From Gnetum montanum (taxonomy: Eukaryota; Streptophyta; Gnetopsida; Gnetales; Gnetaceae), in assembly GCA_015680685.1 (NCBI GenBank), contig MNCI01025274.1, positions 491,414-555,413 of the forward strand: 64,000 bases of DNA. Reading direction: 5' to 3'. Shown here one piece after another: positions 58,801 to 64,000 of the stretch. A program made the translations under genes and the position numbers. Numbering within the stretch: position 1 is the first letter of the stretch; each line of letters begins with the position of its first letter. The notes beneath the pieces are model-generated. The model was not told the origin of the DNA, searched no databases, and worked only from the letters and a program-made list of their open reading frames with translations.

Positions 58801-60348
58801 AGAATCTACAACCTCCTCTATTGCTACAACTTTGTCCTTATCTATATAATGTTCACGTTCATCCTTCTTTTTCTTCTCTTACTCGTGACCACTACCTTCT
58901 TGATCTCTATTTTCCTCTACAATCTTCAAAGTAGTTTAGAATTTTTCATCTAAGGAGTCATGAGTGCCTTGTTGCTACCCTTGAAATCTTCAAAGTGGTG
59001 CAACAAAGAGTAGTACCTATCCATAACCACATCCAAGAAATCATGAGTGCCTTATTTCTACCCTTAGATTTGGTTCTTCAAATTGGATACTCTAGAGTAT
59101 ATTTGATACTTGCCATTGAACAACTCTAACATGATACTCCATCACTGAATAGATTTCTATTCCAAGGACTTGTACCAACTCTCTACTTCTTTCATGAGTA
59201 TCGTTGGGAATAGTTTCATCTTTTGCCATTCATTTTCCACATTTTGCAAGGCATAGGCATCATGAAAGGCTTGTAGGTGATTTTATGGATCTAAATTATA
59301 TCCCCCTTCAAACTTGGGGATATTATTCATATCTAGTTGTTTGATTTAGTTATCCTTCATGTGTCTGGTTGCTATCCTAATAGTCTTTAAAATATTTAAC
59401 ATATTTCTAGTATCTCGCAAGGGCTCATCATAGTCATAGCAATCTATGTGGTCCCTATCATGGCCATGATGCCTATGATGCGTCTTATTGTTCCTTTGTT
59501 CTCTATGGTGTTCATCCCCATGTTGCTCATGCCCATGATCTTTGTGTCCTTTGTGGAATTTGTGATCATCCCTATCCCACCATTCATCTTCATCATGATT
59601 TCTATTGTCTCTACTTATCCTATCAAAGTTGCAAGAGGAAGACGATGAGGATGATGAAGATGAAGAGGAAGGAGAACCAACACCAGAGTGATGCCTATTG
59701 GCCCCTCTTCTTTGGCCTCTATCTCAATCATCATGTTTGTCTTTTTCCTATTGCTTGTCATTATTCTTGCCTTGGCTACCACCATTCGAGGTCCCTTGAT
59801 CTACAGACCCGTTCTTTCTATAACCAGGGTTGTCAGTAGTTAACTACAACCACTAGTTAAGAGTCTCCTTATTAAGAAGAGGAGGAGAATCTATGTATTT
59901 CAAGACACCTAAAAATAATTCCTCACTTTCTTTGTGTGTTTATAGGAGCAAGTGGGTAAGAAAAATTTTACCTTTTGAGGCCTCATATCTAGCTTTCATT
60001 TACTGATCTTTCTTTCATTGTGCTTTTGTGGGATGATAATCTTGATAAGCATGATCATGAACCTCATACTCTACTATGAGTCTAGTAATGCCCAGCTTGA
60101 TGAGATTGTTTAATAGCATTGTTGGAACAAATTAGTTGGAAGGAAACACAATGTTGCCTTCCATGTCCCTCCATCATAGTTGCTCTTCCTGATGTAGGAT
60201 GAAGGTGAAATCCAGAGTGTAGGCATCTAGATGAGTATAGACCACTTAAATTGTTGGGGCATGGATGTCTTTTGACCTTCTTGCCTTTGGTTGGATTCAC
60301 TTAGGAATAGCAGTGAAAAGTCTTCCCTATGAGAAGAAGTCGTATCAT
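58801..60348 (-). pseudogene. Element F gag
   Basis: The ATG near 60348 aligns with the gag start of A. VYTHLDAYTLDFTFILHQEE (about 60250-60190), RDMEGNIVFPSN and VPTMLLNNLIKLGI match A block for block. Beyond lies a Met/His/Arg-rich, low-complexity part (59690-59440) and the capsid core (about 59390-59100). Many stops. A single ancestral gag with an N-terminal domain not obvious in other gypsy gags is implied by the A-F match. Confidence 0.7.
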
Positions 60349-60473
60349 TAATTATGAAAAAATAGTCTATGTTGATTATTATTATTTACTTAATGGTTTT
60401 AATGTTTAGTGTCTTTACAACATCATTAAATGGTTTTACTATCTTTTCTAGGTAGCACACTTAGCTAACTAGA

Positions 60474-60492
60474 ATCCCTAGCAATAGTTCCA
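60474..60492 (-). other. Element F primer-binding site
   Basis: Minus strand TGGAACTATTGCTAGGGATTC, one base inside the 5' LTR end (CTCATCA), matches the tRNA-Asp-type site with a few transitions and a damaged GCGC core. Confidence 0.6.
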
Positions 60493-60493
60493 A

Positions 60494-61329
60494 TGATGAG
60501 GGACAAGTACTCCCTATGCTCAACCATACAAATCACAAGCGTTGCATTGGCAATTTGATTGAATTTCATATAATTTAGCTCTCTAAATGCACAATAACCA
60601 ATGTAGTGAGTTAAGGACATGACTATTATCTTCTTGGCTTCACTTGTGTAAGTGCAAGCATATAGTTAAGTGCAGGCCAAGACACATGATTTTTTATTAA
60701 TTTTATATTTTATCTAATTAAATCTAAGTGTGAAAAAAGTAATTAATTATGAATTAATCCAATTAACTATCTAATGTCTTAATCTACTTCCTAACATGAG
60801 TATCCAAACCACTTTCCATGCACATCCTAAACTTGTTAAGAATGCTACCGGGTTACCAAGTGTTAGGCTACTAGATGAGCAAAGTGATAACACCATTGGG
60901 ATTACCAAGCATTAATAGTATGTTTGAGGTGGTCATACTTACATGTATTAATTAACAAAAGACATGAATGTAAAGTGCATGAATAATAAAATGCATGAAG
61001 GTAAATAGTAATCTATTCTAAAGGTTGCAAGGAGTTATATGAAACTCATCTTTATTTCTAGCACATCAAAGTGTTTAGGTACATTGATGCTCAAATAAGG
61101 ATCTACACAATCCTTGAAGTCCTACTATGGATACTTAGAAAATATTCTAACTTTCACAAGAATAAACTGCAAGAGCTTAACTACTCTATTAACTCAACTA
61201 TGCCATAAATGTGATGTGTGTGTGCATTTATATAGGTAGAGATAGACATTGCATTGACACATATGCATCAACACATCAACCCATGCATCGATGCATGCCT
61301 ATTAACATAGCTCGTTGCATGATTTATCA
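60494..61329 (-). repeat. Element F 5' LTR
   Basis: From TGATGAGG to GATTTATCA on the plus strand. The minus-strand TATA box CCTATATAAATGC lies near 61235, downstream of TGATGTGTTGATGCATATGT. The word CCGGGTTACCAAGTG (60848-60862) is the family's conserved LTR motif. Confidence 0.9.
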
Positions 61330-61334
61330 GTATC

Positions 61335-61700
61335 AATAATGATTCAATTGGCAATAGAAATATTGCTAATTTGTTGATGGCATCCCCCATGACTATGGGC
61401 TTCACCACTGTGGTTGATAGTAATCTTGAGATTGATAAGAAGTCCCACTAGGATAGTACTATTGGTTGTAGGACTATCTATAATTGCCTTGTGAATAGGG
61501 AAATCTCCTAGGCATTTTCTTTTCCATGAACTGGGCAATAGTCCTTTGGATGTTCATATTGAGAAATTTCACATTCACCATCCTCTTTTGTATATGAGTT
61601 TGTAACCTCTTCTACTACAGTAATTTTCCCATTTTACCAATAAGTGTCCTTACCTGTTTTCTTGTTCTTTTTCCTCTTCTTGTTTTGATTGCTTAATTCA
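61335..61700 (-). pseudogene. Element G gag knuckle and linker before insertion F
   Basis: Minus strand DGECEISQYEHPKDYCPVHG (about 61590-61530): the short knuckle with Cys2 changed to Ser. Then KKMPRRFPYSQGNYR and YYPSGTSYQSQDYYQPQW, the linker. It ends at the target site GTATC of F. Confidence 0.65.
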
Positions 61701-63108
61701 TTTTGCTTTACTAATCCTCCATGATTTTCAAGTTGGTTGTAAATTTTTCATTCATCACTTCCCACATCTTATTTACCCTTACTTCAATCTCAGTGATAGA
61801 CTTTTGTATTGGTAAGGTTTTGTGTGAAATCAACTCATCAAGAGCTGCCTCTTTTTCTTGATCATAAATATGGACATATTTTTCATGAAGAGTTGGTTCC
61901 CAATTATATTCCTTTACATTCTCTCTTTTACATAGCTCTTCTTCTTCTTNATCTTTTTCATGAAGAGTTGGTTCCCAGTTATATTCCTTTACATTCTCTC
62001 TTTTACATAGCTCTTCTTCTTCTTTTACCACTTATTCAACTAGCCTTTATATTTGATGGGCTCTCAGTTCTAACAAACCTCCTTAGGCATAGATCCCAAG
62101 GGTCTCCCTTATTTTATTATGAAGCCAATATATGATGTGGAGAAGCTACTCTTTTAAGAAAAATCATTGCCTAAACATCTATGTAGTAGAGAATATTATT
62201 TTTCCAAGGCTACATTCAAGGGTTCATGATTTTCTTGCTTCCACCCTTGGATCTATTTTCTTAGATTGGACACTCTATCATAGTTTGGTATTTTTCATTG
62301 AAGATCTCCAGCATTGTGTACCACTAGTGGATAGAATCTAGTTCCAACGATCTATACCAACTTTTAGCTTTTTCTATTAGTGTCCTAAGAAAGAGCTTAA
62401 TCTTTTGCCACTTACTTTTAAAATTTGCAAGGCACAGGCATCATGGACAACTTGTAAATGATCTTGTAAAGCCAAATTATAGCCTTCCTCAAATTTAGAA
62501 ATGTTATTCATATCAAGTCTTTCCATGTGTCTTTCCCTTCGATGCCTATAAGGTATTTGAACTACCTCCATAATTTGTATCATGCTCCTAGTAGCCAACA
62601 AGGGTTTATCTTCATCAAGCATGTCATGGTGATAATTTCTATTTCTATTTGTCTAATAGTGATGATCTTGTCTATGCTTACCTTGATGTCTTTCATCTTG
62701 CATTTTCTTTCTATTTCTAACTTCATCTTAAATCCTTAGTATATCTCGATTTCTATACCTATGTTCATCTTCATCAAAACTAGACATTGAAGAGGAAGAG
62801 GAAGATGGTGAACTAGAAGAATTGCCATGGCTCTTATATCATTCCCTATGGTCCCTTGATTTATCTATTCTAAGTTTGAAAGAGATCGAAGGCCTTGAGG
62901 CCCTCCTTATTCTAGGACTTACTTCATCTTCTCTAAGATTATTTTCATTAGTTGAATGTAGTCTTTGAATGTAGTATGGGTCTAAATAAACATATGAGAT
63001 CCCTGTGTTTAGTGATTCACTTCAATTCTCTTCAATATAGATCCTACCATTTTTCCTACTAGTGTTCTCATCAAATGATGGATTATTGGCTGTATGTAAA
63101 GAAGGCAT
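61701..63108 (-). pseudogene. Element G gag
   Basis: The ATG at 63108 begins MPSLHTANNPSFDENTSRKN. Later come a Ser-rich stretch (SHGNSSSSPSSSSSSMSSFD, about 62830-62780), basic RNRDILRI and NRNRNYHH, then the capsid start RHMERLDMNNISKFEEGYNL and VHDACALQILKV, which match A (IKHLDMNNIPSLIRKH, HDACALQSI). A heptad-rich part follows (LDELISHKTLPIQKSITEIE). The N-terminal part differs from A and F. It contains a single-N joint at 61950. Frame is broken by several stops. Confidence 0.72.
61879..62024. other. Single-N assembly joint with duplicated 71 bp
   Basis: 61879-61949 and 61954-62024 differ at one base and are separated by N plus three bases. In the gag frame the duplicate adds 25 codons. 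The pattern is the same as at 40245. Confidence 0.7.
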
Positions 63109-63218
63109 GGTTTTAATTAATAATGTGTAACTTAAAATATTAATTTTTCTTAAAAGATAAGTCATTAATGCTTTTACAGTGATTGTTTGTAATATAACTA
63201 ATCTAGATCACTAGCACC

Positions 63219-63237
63219 ATCCTTGAAAATGGCACCA
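63219..63237 (-). other. Element G primer-binding site, tRNA-Asp type
   Basis: Minus strand TGGTGCCATTTTCAAGGATG, one base inside the 5' LTR end (ACTCATCA), close to the site of element A. Confidence 0.65.
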
Positions 63238-63238
63238 A

Positions 63239-64000
63239 TGATGAGTAGCAAATACCCCCTACATCCAACCATACAAATCACAAGTGTTCACATGCAATCC
63301 AATCAAATTTTTAGATGGAACTAGTATGGTATCTAAATTGTTAAACACTGATTGTAGGTCGTTGTCTTCCCACTTAGACTAGTGGTAGATTTTTCACTTA
63401 TGGTTTAGTCCAAAGTGAGGTATATGATTATTGATGTTGTGCTTAAACTAACTAAATAATCATTTAGAATTAATTATTTAAACTAACTAATAACAAAAAG
63501 ATAAATACTAAACTATTCTAAGGGTAATGAGTATCCATTTCCAACTTACCATACACATCTTGAACTCACGTACCCACTACTAGGATTACCAAGTGTTATG
63601 CTACTAAGTGAACAAAGTAATAATGTTGCTGGGATTACCAAGTAAATACATTTTTACACTTGAAACTGGTTGCATTCATTCAACAAATTGATTAACATGC
63701 ATGGAAATGTAAATATTAACTAAATACATGAAAAGTAAATTACATTAAAAATAAATCTATTCTAAGTCAAAGTGCTATAATGAATATGAATCAATCTCGA
63801 TCTTATTATCATTCATGGAATGTGTTTAGGTATAATGCCATTCAAATAAGATGTCATACAACTGTCTCAAATCCACACTATGGGAACTCATTGACTATTT
63901 TCTAAGATTATAGAAATAAACTACAAGAGTTTGGCTACACTACTGATCAAATGGTGCCAAATACACAATGAGTGCTTGCATATTTATAGGAAAATATGGG
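63239..64000 (-). repeat. Element G 5' LTR, partial
   Basis: Starts TGATGAGT and runs off the window. It aligns collinearly with 44678-45789, including TTGTCTTCCCACTTAGACTA and CCACTACTAGGATTACCAAG (63575-63594). The last bases show a minus-strand TATA-like CCTATAAATATGC near 63980. Confidence 0.85.

Larger units (their letters stand above)
49030..61329 (-). mobile_element. Element F: full-length Ty3/gypsy (Athila/Tat-like) retrotransposon
   Basis: LTRs at 49030-49381 (3', internally deleted) and 60494-61329 (5'), with target duplication GTATC at 49025-49029 and 61330-61334. On the minus strand it holds primer site, gag, knuckle, linker, protease, RT-RNase H, integrase, spacer, internal promoter and third ORF. 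It sits inside the linker of element G in the same orientation. Outer LTR ends read TGATAAATCATG and TGACAAATTATG. All ORFs carry stops. Confidence 0.92.
44678..64000 (-). mobile_element. Element G: internally deleted Ty3/gypsy retrotransposon, right end outside window
   Basis: Minus-strand order from the right edge: 5' LTR (64000-63239, partial), primer site, gag (63108-61700), linker, interruption by element F (49030-61329), rest of linker and protease (49024-48240), spacer (48060-46279), a shrunken third ORF (46278-45921) and 3' LTR (45789-44678). RT, RNase H and integrase are absent: protease-connector sequence passes directly into post-pol spacer near 48060-48240. The two LTRs are clearly each other's closest match. 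The predicted target duplication is TTAAT (44673-44677). It was probably mobilised, if at all, by proteins of relatives. Confidence 0.8.

Noticed and set aside
10357-64000. Endogenous pararetrovirus
   Set aside because: RT is followed by integrase and flanked by LTRs with target duplications; no movement-protein motif is seen.

Overview
This is a window of a large, retrotransposon-bloated plant nuclear genome. The evidence is one plant-type gene exon at the left edge (HAUS1/AUG1 of the augmin complex) followed by about 63 kb of decayed transposable elements: Ty3/gypsy elements with a tRNA-Asp-type primer site, Ty1/copia elements with a tRNA-iMet-type primer site, a Helitron-type helicase remnant, a foldback element and SINE-like repeats. 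The age of the copies and their nesting would suit a gymnosperm, but the sequence does not prove the lineage.

Layout. 1-1000: 5' end of the HAUS1/AUG1 gene on the minus strand. 1.1-5.1 kb: SINE-like copies, a ~415 bp foldback element, a tandem triplication of the 3' end of a PIF1/Helitron helicase, and AT-rich repeats. 5.1-10.35 kb: no recognisable gene; a 59-base gap and a cluster of AGATGTCT/AGACATCT motifs. 10.36-44.3 kb: an old minus-strand gypsy element (B), broken open by three later insertions: a plus-strand gypsy element (A, 18833-31930, target duplication ACTAT), a minus-strand gag-only copia element (C, 32095-37331) and a plus-strand copia element (D, 38432-43752, target duplication GTTAG). 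44.68-64 kb: a second minus-strand gypsy element (G) that lost reverse transcriptase and integrase, holding inside it a nearly complete minus-strand relative (F, 49030-61329, target duplication GTATC). G runs off the right edge.

A, B, F and G form one Athila/Tat-like gypsy group: LTRs of about 0.8-1.1 kb with TGATGAG/CTCATCA-type ends, gag with an unusual short CCHC motif, a Pro/Gln/Tyr-rich linker, protease, RT-RNase H and integrase. Downstream of pol, three of them carry a ~2.85 kb third open region for a long coiled-coil protein. That region looks like a gene within the element: a TATA box, in element A a perfect 20-bp match to the LTR promoter region, a leader intron and a splice acceptor abutting the ATG. 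All copies are broken by stops and frameshifts. No autonomous element survives, although B, F and D could once have supplied proteins in trans to G and C.

The window also holds assembly marks: a 59-N gap, and two single Ns each flanked by a near-identical duplicate (42 bp and 71 bp) that look like unmerged contig overlaps.
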